A stretch of 64,000 bases of DNA, from positions 22,478,635-22,542,634 of the forward strand of contig NC_135566.1 in the NCBI RefSeq assembly GCF_964340395.1, written 5' to 3'. Of the stretch, positions 12,586-23,129 are shown piece after piece. A model generated the notes under the pieces. The model saw only the letters and a program-made list of their open reading frames with translations. It was not told where the DNA came from and did no database searches. Position 1 is the first letter of the stretch. Every line of letters begins with the position of its first letter. Source of the DNA: Glandiceps talaboti (lineage: Eukaryota > Hemichordata > Enteropneusta > Spengelidae). The translations under genes were made by a program, and so were the position numbers.

Positions 12586-13434
12586 CTAATCTGTAGAAAA
12601 TGTATTCGGGTAAGGCCGATATACCTGTCCATCAATATACAGTTTACCATTTCTGAAGGAGACTGTTTTGTTGTCTTTCTTCGCGGCGGCCATGATAGGT
12701 CCAAGTCGTTTTTTCTTCTGATAATCTTCTCTTGGCATGTCATTGGAAATAAACAGTCCGCTATCTTTCAATACATCTCTGGCTTTGCGTAGAATTGCAA
12801 ATTTTACTGGTCTGTTATGCATGCGTACGATGATATGCCTTGGCTTGTCTGAAGATTTCTTGCCTATCCTGTGTGCATTCTCTATTTCTTGAGCGGGAAC
12901 GTCGAACTTCGAGCGTAGCAAACCGCTCGTAATCTCCATTATATTTTCTTTATGTTGTTCTTGTACCCCTCCAATTCGGATATTGAAACTTTGTGAATGT
13001 CTTTCCTGTTGTATTTGATCTTCTTTGACATCATGGAGCTGTTGTTTAGCCAAAAGTAATTTGGTTTGCGTTGCTGATAACTGTTGTCTCAAAGCGTCAG
13101 TTTCACTTTTCAACTCCTCTACTTCTGACCCTGTGAATTCCAAGGCTTTTTCTATATCTGTTTGAGTTCCTTCTATTTTATCCAGCCTAGCAAGAGTTTT
13201 GTGTTGAATATCACTGTTTTCCTTAAGACTAGACTGTATGCTTTTAATGGAAGTGAGCATAAACTTACGGAATTCGATGTTGTTTTCCACTATACAGTTG
13301 TCTTCAACGGTTGCATTGAAACCAGTAAAGTCTGTTATACGTGTCGGGGTAGCAGGTGGTGGTGTCGCAATGATATTTTCTGCTAACGGTCCCTTTTTAC
13401 TTGAATTCTGGGTTTTTCTGCCACTTCTCGACAT
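12586..13434 (-). CDS. L1-like LINE ORF1 RNA-binding protein, 282 aa
   Basis: This is a nucleic-acid chaperone-like protein that would package LINE RNA. I chose ATG 13432-13434 (MSRSGRKTQNSS); the frame stays open upstream, but only from a GTG. The N-terminus (1-60) is basic and Pro/Thr-rich. A long coiled coil lies at about 65-145 (heptad-like, Gln/Glu/Lys-rich). An L1 ORF1-type RRM follows (about 149-225: FNIRIGGVQE, ENAHRIG, HIIVRM), then the C-terminal domain (about 228-275: FISNDMPREDYQKKKRL, SFRNGKLYIDGQVY). Length and domain order match L1/Tx1-like ORF1p. It sits 370 bp 5' of ORF2 and shows no internal stop, so it is better preserved than ORF2. Confidence 0.85.
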   Translation of the reverse strand: MSRSGRKTQNSSKKGPLAENIIATPPPATPTRITDFTGFNATVEDNCIVENNIEFRKFMLTSIKSIQSSLKENSDIQHKTLARLDKIEGTQTDIEKALEFTGSEVEELKSETDALRQQLSATQTKLLLAKQQLHDVKEDQIQQERHSQSFNIRIGGVQEQHKENIMEITSGLLRSKFDVPAQEIENAHRIGKKSSDKPRHIIVRMHNRPVKFAILRKARDVLKDSGLFISNDMPREDYQKKKRLGPIMAAAKKDNKTVSFRNGKLYIDGQVYRPYPNTFSTD

Positions 13435-13939
13435 CTTCTTGGAATTCCCAAACTTCCCTTGAATGATTATGCGTTGTGGTAGAAGAAATTGTCCAAAGCT
13501 GAGTAGAAAACTAGGCGAATTTAAAGGCAGGTTTACGGAGCCTCTAACGAGCGTGGTCACCTATGCGCCATCCAGCTATATCTGGTTTATATACCCGGCC
13601 ATAGAAACTACCAACGTCTTCTACTTTCCGATGGTACTACATTTACAATATACTTTTTTTGTTTCGGCTACCATTGTTATAATCAAGGCGATAAATAAGT
13701 TCATAAATGATGATAGACGCAGTGTCGCTGTTCACTTCCTTCATTGACGGCATTGAGTAGAATCTCTTGACGTTCATGCCAAAACGCAAACCAAGAGGCG
13801 GTCCTGTAAACAGAGGGGTGGTCCATGAAAACAGAGGGGCGGTGCGCTTCTCAAAAACCCTCGTGGAGAACACTGATAGTATTTATGTATTACTAACCAA
13901 AGTAAAAACTGTCTAAACTCAGCCTGTGCCCCTTCAAGG

Positions 13940-14790
13940 GCATATCATGTATTGTATGATTGCTATAGTTAAGAATTTTGCATTCCAACAATTATTGTGC
14001 TTAGCAACAAAAAGACTTTGCATTTAGGCTTCTTGTCAAAATCAATAGTGCCCGTAGTGACCGGTAGCGACGTTTGTCGCCCTGTAACTCCGTGTAGCGA
14101 CCCTTCATGACGGAAATCGTGTGATAATTAGGTGTTCTACTTCATGAATAACAATAGATAATGAGTTCACCTTCCTTTGTTCCCATCATTGTGATGTTTT
14201 TCGACGTAATAGGTCGTAATAGTGACCCCAAAAACATTACGTATCCAGAACAAAATGTACGGAAACGAATCTCCTAACCGGTCACCATTTATATTTTAAC
14301 GTGTAAAAAGTGCGTGATAAATGTTCACATGGCAAGGTAGAGACATTGGTGAAAATAACAAGCTGCTTTGCGTTCTGAAATTCTTACACAACATTGATTT
14401 GTTTACAAGCAGTAATGATCCCACAGACCAAATGTGTACCAACGTGTGAACACATTTTCAATTGACGTTGAAAGTCTTGAAATGCATAGTAAAAGATGTC
14501 ATGGAAAAAAAATCGCCCACTAGATTATGGGAAGGTCAAACTTTCTACCCTTCTAACTGACAGTATGTTAACAGGAACAATAAAAAAAATCTGGCATTGC
14601 CGACGTCCACAAAGCACATTGCCGACGTTGACAAGTGATACATGTAAGTGTGTCACCATTTCAATATTTTTGACAGGTTTATTGAAAGGTCACAAGCGGC
14701 AACCTTCAATCTACATTGTAACAAAGAGCAAAGATGCAATTGTTTTTGTTCTATAGCTGTCGGAACTCATTCAAAATCATTGACAACTGT
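13940..14790. other. No gene seen
   Basis: No domain or splice-bounded exon was recognised. The open frame at 14.50-14.76 kb has no similarity I know and no supporting splice sites. Confidence 0.4.
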
Positions 14791-14799
14791 ATACCCTGT

Positions 14800-16160
14800 C
14801 CCCATGCATTTTGGATGTAATACATGCATTGTTCATTGTATACAAAACACATGCAGCACTCAGGATTACAAACTGGAAGTAACATGTTCAAATCAAATGT
14901 AGTTAGGATAACAAGTCTTGTTTCATAGAAGGTTGACGTTTCAGCCTACAATCCATCCACATAGTAAACTCAGTTTCTCTACTGAGATCTAGAGCTTTCC
15001 TTTTTACAAACATATATATTTCTCAAGGATTATAGTAACCATCGGCAAATGAAAACTTTGCTATTGTTGACGTCAAATGAAGTGAGTTCATATAATAATT
15101 CACACTCGAAGTAAACGTGGCTATTGTGACAGGTAACAGTTCAATTACAAAACAAAACTTCGCAAAGAAAACCTTTCTCAACAATAATTAAAGACTTTCA
15201 CCGCCCAACGCCTCGTCTTTTGATGACTAAACACTGCCTATTAGCACTTCTTAGAAATAAAATTAATAATGAAAGTATTTTGTCACACATTCATACCTTT
15301 TGTCGTTTACAATATCAATGTCAAGAGAAACATTGGCAAAGAACAGATTCACGGTTTTCGATATATTTTTCACTTTCAACAAATCCCATCCCGTGTACAT
15401 GTATTTTGGATGCAATACATTGTTCATTGTATACAAAACACATGTAGCACTCACAATTACAAACTCGACGTAACATGTACACATGTAGTTAGGATAGCAA
15501 GTCTTGTTTCATAGAAGAATATTATATTGTCTTTACTATGAGTCTAACCTCATGATCAGTTATGAAGACAATTTTCATAGCTTTTGTCGAGTGAAAGGAG
15601 CATGCATCCATGCATGCAACTTACATGTAGTATACTGTACTAATTTATTGCAGGGTTGTCTGTAAAAGCTGCGAAAACAAACTTTTCATACTTTTCTCGC
15701 TGGTGTTTTGACAATGTAACAAACAAAAAAGCACATTGTCGATTGTTTTAAATGATTCAACGTATTGAAGCATTTTTAACATGGTTTGTGTATTTGCTCA
15801 TCAAGTCGATCCATGCCAAGTTTACATGTATGTTACGGTCGCTGTTTGTGACCGGTAACAAATCAGGAGGTAACGGGTAGCATACGAAAGTTCAATTATT
15901 AAACAAAACTTCTCAATGAAACTTAACAATTTCTTGTCAATAATTAAAGACTTTCACCGCCCAACGCCTCAACTCTTTTGATGACTATTTAACAAACACT
16001 GCCTCTTAGCACTTCATAGAAATAAAATTAATAACGAAAGAGATAGTCATGAATTTTGTCACACATTCATACAGTTTGTCGTTCACACTATCAATGTTGG
16101 GTGAAACATTGGCAAAGAACAGATTCACGGTTTTCGATATATTTTTTACTTTCAACAAAT
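14800..16160. repeat. Local segmental duplications
   Basis: Two overlapping direct duplications are visible. About 14.80-14.94 kb is repeated at 15.40-15.52 kb (shared TTGTTCATTGTATACAAAAC, AGTTAGGAT, AAGTCTTGTTTCATAGAAG). About 15.14-15.39 kb is repeated at 15.89-16.16 kb (shared GACTTTCACCGCCCAACGCC, AACAGATTCACGGTTTTCG). The second pair keeps an open minus-strand frame in both copies, with the shared peptide DLLKVKNISKTVNLFFANVS. Confidence 0.75.
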
Positions 16161-16308
16161 CATGCCGACACTGTTCTTCCTGATAAAAAGCCGTTTGTTG
16201 TATCATCAAGCTCACTCCACTGTGTACTTCAGAAGTGCTACCATCTATCGTGTACGTTTTCCAAAGATCTGCAGTTTTTAACATGTCCCGTAATCGTGTT
16301 GACGCCAT
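16006..16308 (-). CDS. Uncertain minus-strand coding exon (about 100 aa)
   Basis: It is open from ATG 16306-16308 (MASTRLRDMLKTADLWKTYT) to a stop near 16,006. I do not recognise the family. Composition is protein-like, and the second half is conserved in the duplicated block at 15.26-15.39 kb. It lies head to head with the BEN-domain gene that opens just to the right on the plus strand, so a shared promoter is conceivable. The last part (after KFMT) is low complexity and may be intron. It could equally be chance or a decayed duplicate. Confidence 0.25.
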   Translation of the reverse strand: MASTRLRDMLKTADLWKTYTIDGSTSEVHSGVSLMIQQTAFYQEEQCRHDLLKVKNISKTVNLFFANVSPNIDSVNDKLYECVTKFMTISFVINFISMKC

Positions 16309-16312
16309 GTGA

Positions 16313-17250
16313 CTAGAGCCAGCTAGAGACAAGGGCAAAGTTACAACACTGGCAAAGCCTCACATTCGTCCCTCCAACTTTCAACATGGTGATATTGTCA
16401 AGGCCAAGTGGAGAAGGACATGGTACAAAGCGAAGATGCTTCTAACAAATAGTGAGTATTTTTATTTGAGGCGTTGTCATTTTATTGAGAGCTTCTCTAT
16501 TATGAAGTTTAGATTACATTCAATTTTAGAATAGGTGTATTTAAAGTTTGGGATCGGCATGAAAAACTGGGTGGGGTCGTGTAACCGGTACCAACCAATT
16601 ATTTTTTTAGGCTTTATCACGAGAAATAACGGCAAAAAACACCATAATTTGAGTAATAGAAGGAAAAGGCACATAGAATGATAAAATGTATACTTGTGAA
16701 AGTCATAGTACGTTTATGTCGCAATCTGATTATCCTTGTCGATGTCGGCGAATTGTTCATTGTTTACATTTTACCACAGTATTTTAGCATACATATATTC
16801 TTTTCTATTCTATACCAGGTCATTCTCGTTCGTCAAAGCAGAGTACAGAAGACGATGATGATGATGATGATTATGATGATGATGTTCCTTTATCAGTATA
16901 TGCAAGACATCCTGCATCTCCGTCTCTATCCTGGCCTGCACCAGCAAGTCTAACACAGTCCGAATCCACAGCCACTAACCAGCCAACTCAAACCATCCGG
17001 TACCCAATGTCACCCAAAAGTCCAACGCCACCACCAACCACTCCGTGTCCAATGTCACAAAGTCCGACGCCACCACCAACCACTGTCCAATGTGACAAAG
17101 TCAGACGCCACCACCAACCACTCCGTGTCCAATGTCACAAAGTCCGACGCCACCACTAACCACTCCGTGTCCTTTGTCACAAAGTCTGACGCCACCACCA
17201 ACCACTCAGTGTCCAATGTCACCCAAAAGTCCGACGTCGCCTCCACCACT

Positions 17251-17294
<44 letters not shown>

Positions 17295-18007
17295 CAGCAA
17301 CAACTTCAGACACCAACAGAGAATCCGCGATCCCTCAACCACTACCGCCCATGGCTATGGTGCTTGAAGGTCCACAGTCCCCAGCATTACCCGAACTCGA
17401 TGATCTTACTCCACTGTTGTTGCCGCCAAACAACTCACCATACTACCGCACGATCATAGAAATGTTGAAAAAAATTCAAGCAGATATAGAAAACATAAAC
17501 TACAGAATGGTACTAGTAGAAGGCAATCACCCACAAGCACATCCACTTGTAACGCCAGTAAATAGAATGCCATTAGTAACCGTGAACACAAATCATGCTC
17601 GACAGTTGTTCTGTCAACGGCCAACGCCCATCTTTGCTGCTGTCTCAGGAAACGATGTAATGATAGGCAGACCAGACAGTGGTGTCATTATGACCAAAGA
17701 AGAATATAGAGATTGTTGCATGAAAGCTAATAATGGTCAGAAGTTAGTCCTAAAGATGATGGACGTAGTATTTTCTAAGGAGGAAATGGCGATATCCAAC
17801 TTGTCTGGGGGTCCAGTCAAATGCAAAAGTGGCATCGCTAACAAGTCCAAGTTAGATGAAGGCATTATTTTGGCTCTGACTCAGCAGGCAGCTTTGCAGT
17901 ATCAAGGATGCTTAGACAGCAAGTATCAATACAAAGCCATGGCCGATGCCATTAATGGAAAGTGTCGTCACTTATGGCATGCACTCCATGGTCAGCAGTT
18001 GTGCTAG
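16313..18007 (+). CDS. BEN-domain protein with acidic and Pro-rich linker; two exons, frameshift in repeat
   Basis: Probably a nuclear DNA/chromatin-binding protein. Exon 1 (open from 16,313, ends 16,451) includes HGDIVKAKWRRTWYKAKMLL, a chromo/Tudor-like barrel fragment. A GT-AG intron (16,452-16,818; donor GTGAGT, acceptor TATACCAG) joins it in frame to exon 2, which starts HSRSSKQSTEDDDDDD, then PMSQSPTPPPTTPC repeats. A 4-base loss in one repeat near 17,083 shifts the frame. In the second frame (ATG 17,132) come more Pro repeats, about 12 Ala (from CAG/GCA), a short coiled coil (MLKKIQADIENINYRM) and a C-terminal BEN-like domain (GVIMTKEEY, LVLKMMDVVFSKEEMAISNL), ending at TAG 18,005-18,007. 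The shift may be an assembly or allelic error, or real decay. Upstream exons are not identified. Confidence 0.65.
17033..17300 (+). repeat. 42-bp coding minisatellite plus CAG run
   Basis: The unit encodes PMSQSPTPPPTTPC and recurs about five times with point changes. One unit lacks CCGT, giving the frameshift described for the BEN gene. It is followed by about 14 CAG/GCA triplets (17,251-17,293) read as poly-alanine. Confidence 0.8.
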
Positions 18008-18263
18008 TTTAGGGTTCTGACCACTTCAGAAAACGTGGTGTATAGTTTAGTTTGCCAACTTCTTATTTGTAATTAACTGAAATTAGCGTAAATGTTTATA
18101 GTGTTTCAGAGTGAAATTGAATATTTTTGATTTTCTGAAAATTATGTAATCTGACATCCAGACATTCAGAAAGTTTTTATTTTTATTTTTGAATGTAGTG
18201 GCCATGTGACTAATCAATTTTCACTTTTGTGTGGTTGTAACATTTTCAATATTTGGTAAACTT

Positions 18264-18323
18264 CATTTTTAGCACAACTGAACTGAGGTTCAGTAGTGCT
18301 ATAGGGATCGCCTGGCGTCTGTC

Positions 18324-18355
<32 letters not shown>

Positions 18356-19545
18356 GATGTGTGTGTGTGTGTGTGTAAACAACTTAAAGTCAAAAACCGC
18401 TGAACCCCGATTGCCACGATATTTGGTGGGTCCATTACCTTGGGTGTCTAGTTGGGAAATTGTTCAAATCAAAATGATCGCATCACAGATGTGTGATTTG
18501 GGTCAAAAAATGTGATTTTTGGGCAAAAAACTTAAACTCAGAAACTACTGGGCAGATTGGTGCGAAATTTGGTGGGAACATTCTTAAGGGGGTGTAAAGT
18601 AAGATTTGTTCATGACGGGATGATTCCATCAGTGATATGCAAATTAGGGCTAAAAATGTGTCTTTTTGGTTAAAAATCTATAATTCCAAAACTACTGAGC
18701 AGATTGGGCTGAAATTTAATGGGAATGTATCTAGGGATGTATGGACAAAGAAATATTAAGCATGCCATGATTCCATGAGTGATATGCAAATTAGGTGTAA
18801 AAATGTTCATTTTTGGTCAAAAACTTATATCTCAAAAAGTACTTGGTCACCGAGTCTGAAACTTGGTGAGATGTTTCTGAGTGTTATTCTTCAAAACATT
18901 TTGACAAAATTGGCCCTAGCGACCATGACCACGCCCTTAGCAACAACCAAATGGCAGTATATTTTGGTCAAATAACAACATCATATGGTAGGCAAATGAG
19001 TAAACATTCAAAAAATATATGCAAATACCGTAGCAACCATGACCACGCCCATAGCAACAGCCAAACGGTCGTGTATTTCACAAAGATAACAACAGCGATT
19101 AATAGACAATTGAATAAACGTTCAAAAAATGTATGTAAATTTGCCTAGCAACAAGACCACGCCCATAGCAATAGCCAAATAATCATGTATATTGCAAAGA
19201 TAACAACAGGAATAGAAGACAAATGAATAAACATTCAAAAAATGTATGCAAGTGTGCCTAGCAACAAGACCACGCCCATAGCAACAGCCAAATGATCACA
19301 TATATTGTGAAGATAACAATGGGGATTAATAGACAATTGAATAAACATTCAAAAAATGTATGTAAATATGCCTAGCAACAAGACCACATCCATAGCAAAA
19401 GCCAAATGATAGCATATATCGTAAAGATAGCAACATGGTTGGATAGGCAACTGGATAGTCATTCACCAAATGAACACTTATTGTTAGCATGTTAGCATTT
19501 TTAAAAACTGTACAGTTGTGCTACAACGCCATTGGCGGTATTTTT
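18264..19545. mobile_element. Family A element, near full length
   Basis: The head TTTTAGCACAACTGAACT forms an imperfect hairpin with GGTTCAGTAGTGCT. Then come a GTCT/GT microsatellite, diverged subrepeats (AACTACTGGGCAGATTGG, ATCAGTGATATGCAAATTAG), and tail units (CTAGCAACAAGACCACGCCC about every 110-120 bp). The end is ACAGTTGTGCTACAACGCC, where AGTTGTGCTA is the inverse of the head TAGCACAACT, and CGCCATTGGCG is another small hairpin. No transposase was recognised. The first 550 bp is nearly identical to 56.79-57.31 kb. Confidence 0.7.
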
Positions 19546-19559
19546 ATTCATTAAACTCT

Positions 19560-19717
19560 AGGATTTTTTTATCCAAATATATTACAGACTTCTGTATGTG
19601 AATATGTGTGTATGCTGTTTGAACTTCCCCCAACTCCTGTCAAATAACACTGGTGTGTGTGTAAATATGTGCGTATGCTGAGCCCGAGTGAACTTCCCCC
19701 GTCTCCTCTCAAATAAC

Positions 19718-19794
<77 letters not shown>

Positions 19795-19970
19795 ATACAT
19801 TTGTATATGCGCGTATACTGAGTGAACTTCCAACGTCTCCTGTCAAATAACACTGGTGCATATGCTGAGTGAACTTCCCCATCTCCTGTCAAGTACATGT
19901 AACACTGCTGTATGTGAATATGTGGGTATGCTGAATGAACCCCCCCCCCCCCCCCCCCCCCCCCCGTCAA
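19560..19970. repeat. Minisatellite with GT and C runs
   Basis: Units of about 60 bp (GAACTTCCCC...CTCCTGTCAAATAACACTG...GTGCGTATGCTGAGT) recur about five times. One unit holds a GT run of about 70 bp (19,721-19,790). The array ends in about 26 C (19,940-19,965), which may be length-uncertain. Confidence 0.8.
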
Positions 19971-20094
19971 CCCACTGACTTCATTTTAGACTAAACAAAC
20001 ATCTAAAAATAGCAACCTTCCTGTGTGTATTATATGTTGCTATAGCAACATATCCTGGGGGAGCTTGTTTAGACATACATGTAGTCCTGACATG

Positions 20095-20328
20095 TAGACT
20101 CTCTCACAGTCCTCGAAGCTTCGCATAAATAGCTAAAACTTGGGTTGTTTTGTATATATCTACTGCATAATTAACAAAATGTTAGCTCTATGTGATCGAT
20201 GAGGGCGCACAGTACAAAGCTAGGGATACTGTGATACTAGTATATGAGTACAATTATGCAGTAGATATATAAAAAACAACCCAAGTTTTAGCGATTTATG
20301 TGAAGCTTCGGGACTGTGAGAGAGTCTA
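20095..20328. mobile_element. 234-bp MITE with long TIRs and a perfect 10-bp target duplication
   Basis: The ends TAGACTCTCTCACAGTCC and GGACTGTGAGAGAGTCTA open inverted arms of about 75-80 bp (GAAGCTTCGC, ACTTGGGTTGTTTT, TATATCTACTGCATAATT and their complements). TCCTGACATG lies directly outside both ends (20,085-20,094 and 20,329-20,338). A 10-bp duplication with long arms is compatible with a Mutator-like (MULE) non-autonomous element. The interior is non-coding. Confidence 0.85.
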
Positions 20329-20339
20329 TCCTGACATGT

Positions 20340-21200
20340 AGCAAACTTGTAGCAAGGCGAGGATTTTCAAAAGTCAGTCAGATTTTCAGGATTTCAAGTG
20401 TAGTGTTCAAAAATTTCATCAAACAGATTGTAGTACGTACATTCATCAACAGAAACAATTCTGAATAGCATTTTAAAGAAAATGTAAGGGGGGGGGGGAA
20501 GGCTGTATAAATGCGTATGGTACATGTACGTGGGGACAACAGCCAATGCAAATGCAATTTGTCTGTTCTTGTTTTTCTTTGATTTCGAATGCTATGAAAT
20601 TCAGAATAGATAGTATATTTCCTTATGATGTCTGTTGTGTATCAGCAATATTGTAAATTGTACCAACTGACATGTATTTACTGGGGGCATGTGGGCTAAT
20701 ATTCTACACAACTCATGCACTTTAAAATCTCACTCATATTTGTTATAACAGACAACAGGTAATAAGTCATGAAGGATAGGCAAAGCATTTTAATGGACAT
20801 AAATAAATACAAAAACAAAGCACAGTAAAAGTAGTGTGATATTTCTGTACAGTAATCAGTATTTACATGTAAAATAAAAACAGTACTGGTAATATGATTC
20901 ATTAAGTCAATGAAAGCACCTTGCTGTATGAAGTATGTAACAAGTAACACAGTACATATTATAGAAATTGCATCATGTTAATAAGAAAATAAATAACATA
21001 CACATGGCCGATAAATTTTGTTTCCGATGTCAAAACTCAAGTATTTTTTTGCTACGATACTAGTCCACGACAAATTTCAGTTAAAAATTCAGTTTTTTAT
21101 GAGTCCTCAATTCCGCTCGAACGTTGGGTACAACTTCGCAACAATAAGCTTTCATGATTATATGACAAATCTTTATTGTTTGTTTATGGCTGGGGTTTCC
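20340..21200. other. No gene seen
   Basis: AT-rich, with a short G-run near 20,488. No supported exon or RNA gene. Confidence 0.4.
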
Positions 21201-21202
21201 CA

Positions 21203-21286
21203 CTTTTAGTGTCGACTCGAATGATAAAATCTGTAGTGTCGTGACTTTTAGTGTCGACTCGAATGATAAAATCTGTAGTGTCGTGT
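21203..21286. repeat. 42-bp tandem duplication
   Basis: Two essentially identical consecutive copies of a 42-bp unit that starts CTTTTAGTGTCGACTCGAAT. It lies just beyond the 3' end of the DDE-like gene. Confidence 0.85.
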
Positions 21287-21546
21287 CTTTTCCGCCGCAG
21301 ACGAAAAGACATATCGATCGCCAGGACATTTATCACAGTAGCCCAATCCAGCATTTTGGTATTTCGGCCTGTACTGGCTTGCTGGTATTGGTCGTTGGGC
21401 AGAGGTCGCCTCTATGAATGTGGAGAAGTGGTCGTTGTGTTGGAGACTTGGAATTGGTGCAGGGAGACCTGTGCGAATAGCAGCTACTGGTTCAACCTCT
21501 ATTACAGGTTTGTCTACACAGTGACTGCATGCTTCGTTACAGAAAA

Positions 21547-23127
21547 TCAGTGTTCCAATTCTTTGTCCATGTGGCGAAGAACCATTGCCATTTCTTCTCT
21601 GATGTTGGCGTTTTCTTCACGTTGAAATTCCTTCGCAATGGCCACTTGAATTAGGCAATGAACACGTTCATAATCTGAGTAGAGATAATTTTTATCTCCG
21701 AGGCACTTGTCATAAGATGGATACACTGGGTGTCCATGGTGTTCAATACCTGTCCAATATTGGCACAGCATTTCTATGGCATTGTCAAAGACCTATTAAA
21801 TATAAAATGGAAAAAGACTCGAAGACGATTATTAGGATTAAAAAAAGCAACCATTCATACGTTGCTGATATAAAACGTGGATGAAAATCATGTGCGTTCA
21901 GAATGTTTGTGCTGAAGAAGGTGACACCGTATACATGACCTTTTAGTGACGCTGAGGTCACTAGGAACGATACAAACCAATCAAAATCATAAAAAACATT
22001 AAATACCTTTAAATTGTTTACTGAGTGTTTCTCGTTGTTGTACAGAGTCGTAGTTGAGAAACGCTGTCTAGTACTAATGACATTGAGGTCACGATAAAAG
22101 ATATAACCAATCAAAATTTTAAACGTCATCACAAAATAGTCAGGTCGGTTGAAGCTGATTAAAATCTGACGTGTTGATCAAGTAGATTTATGTCTAGTAT
22201 AACACAGTGCATTTTTTCTATATATTATCTGTTTATATCTGTTTATATCACAAAGGAATTGAAGGTAAAACACACCAGTTCTCAGTCAGAATGAGATTAC
22301 TAGTAATGTCGGTTGAATCATAAAAAGGGCAGTATTTATATCTGACATCCAGCAAGACTTGTCAATACTACAAACATTTAAAAATGAACTCGGCGAGAAC
22401 GCGTCATTTTGATCGACTCGACAATAAGACTAACTGCTCGCTATAATCATTGCAAATAAGAAATGTAGAACAGCGTGCGCTCAGTCATTAAAATAAATAC
22501 ATACCTTTGCCTCTTTGTCGATTCGCTCTGTCTCACTCAAAGTCCTCCTCTGGGCATATGGTGACGTTTCCTCACCGTCAAGTTTGTCTGGTAATATTAC
22601 GTTTGCTAGCTTCTTCGATAAAGTGGCCCATCCACGTTCGATCATGTTGTAAGCACTGTAGCCAGGGCAGAAAGAGGTCAGCACGAGTGCATCAAGTTCT
22701 AGGTCATGCCACAGTCTCATGTAAAATACGGCGTTCGTGACAAAGTTCACATTAATGTTGGCGCCACCATCAAGGGCTGCAGATACTTTTGGTTTCCAGT
22801 CTTTTCTAATCAACACAGCCAAGTCTGTTACATGGACTGTGATGCATGTTGGCTGGAAATCTTCAATACGATTTATAACTACCAATTGACCACTGCATCC
22901 ATAGTTGTAGTGCTGCCTACCTATTTTGTCGTAGTGCATCGTAGGGTCAGTCTCGCATCGTTTCAAAGTCATGTATCCATTTGGTGTTATCAAGTACTAC
23001 AGGTTAGGGAAGTCGTGGTCGGGTAGGTTGGGGCATCGTTCTGTGGGAATATCCGTTTCGTCTTGTGATATCTTGAGACAGCTGTTATGCCAACCTTTAC
23101 TTTGTTCATGTTATCGCACGAAATTAC
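21547..23127 (-). pseudogene. DDE-transposase-like gene, two exons, damaged
   Basis: Likely a transposase relative of a family common in invertebrate genomes. Exon 1 (23,127 to 22,505) follows a CAG acceptor and begins VISCDNMNKVKVG (candidate first Asp), then CPNLPDHDFPNL, YLITPNGYMTLKR, ETDPTMHYDKIGRQHY, ALDGGANINVN (second Asp), and LTSFCPGYSAYNMIERGW (Glu, cf. the NPxEHxW box). The donor GTATGT (22,501-22,504 side) and acceptor TTAATAG join it in phase 0 to exon 2 (21,792 to 21,547: VFDNAIEMLCQYWTG ... HMDKELEH, stop). Near 23,000-23,030 the frame shifts by one and meets an in-frame TAG. Alternatively a phase-0 intron of about 90 bp (GTAAAG...CTGTAG) would bypass both but delete conserved residues. 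Upstream exons were not found. Confidence 0.55.
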
Positions 23128-23129
23128 CT

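Larger units (their letters stand above)
9269..13933. mobile_element. Probable TTAA-type DNA transposon shell enclosing nested elements
   Basis: The left end reads TTAA then AGGGGCACAGGCTGAG. The inverted copy of the same 22-bp end (AGGGGCACAGGCTGAGTTTA plus GA) closes at 13,933, followed by TCAA, one change from TTAA. This resembles piggyBac-type insertion, but no piggyBac transposase was recognised. Inside are a Family E foldback (9.54-9.99 kb) and an L1-like LINE (10.47-13.6 kb). The alternative is two unrelated solo ends in opposite orientation. Confidence 0.45.

Noticed and set aside
12586-13560. Longer ORF1 start at 13,560
   Set aside because: That start is GTG; the first ATG (13,434) begins the typical basic ORF1 N-terminus.
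18264-19545. Family A as a Helitron (hairpin next to CTAA on the minus strand)
   Set aside because: The far end carries the inverse of the head (AGTTGTGCTA) and a conserved hairpin, which fits a terminal-inverted-repeat element better; no TC start or Rep/helicase.
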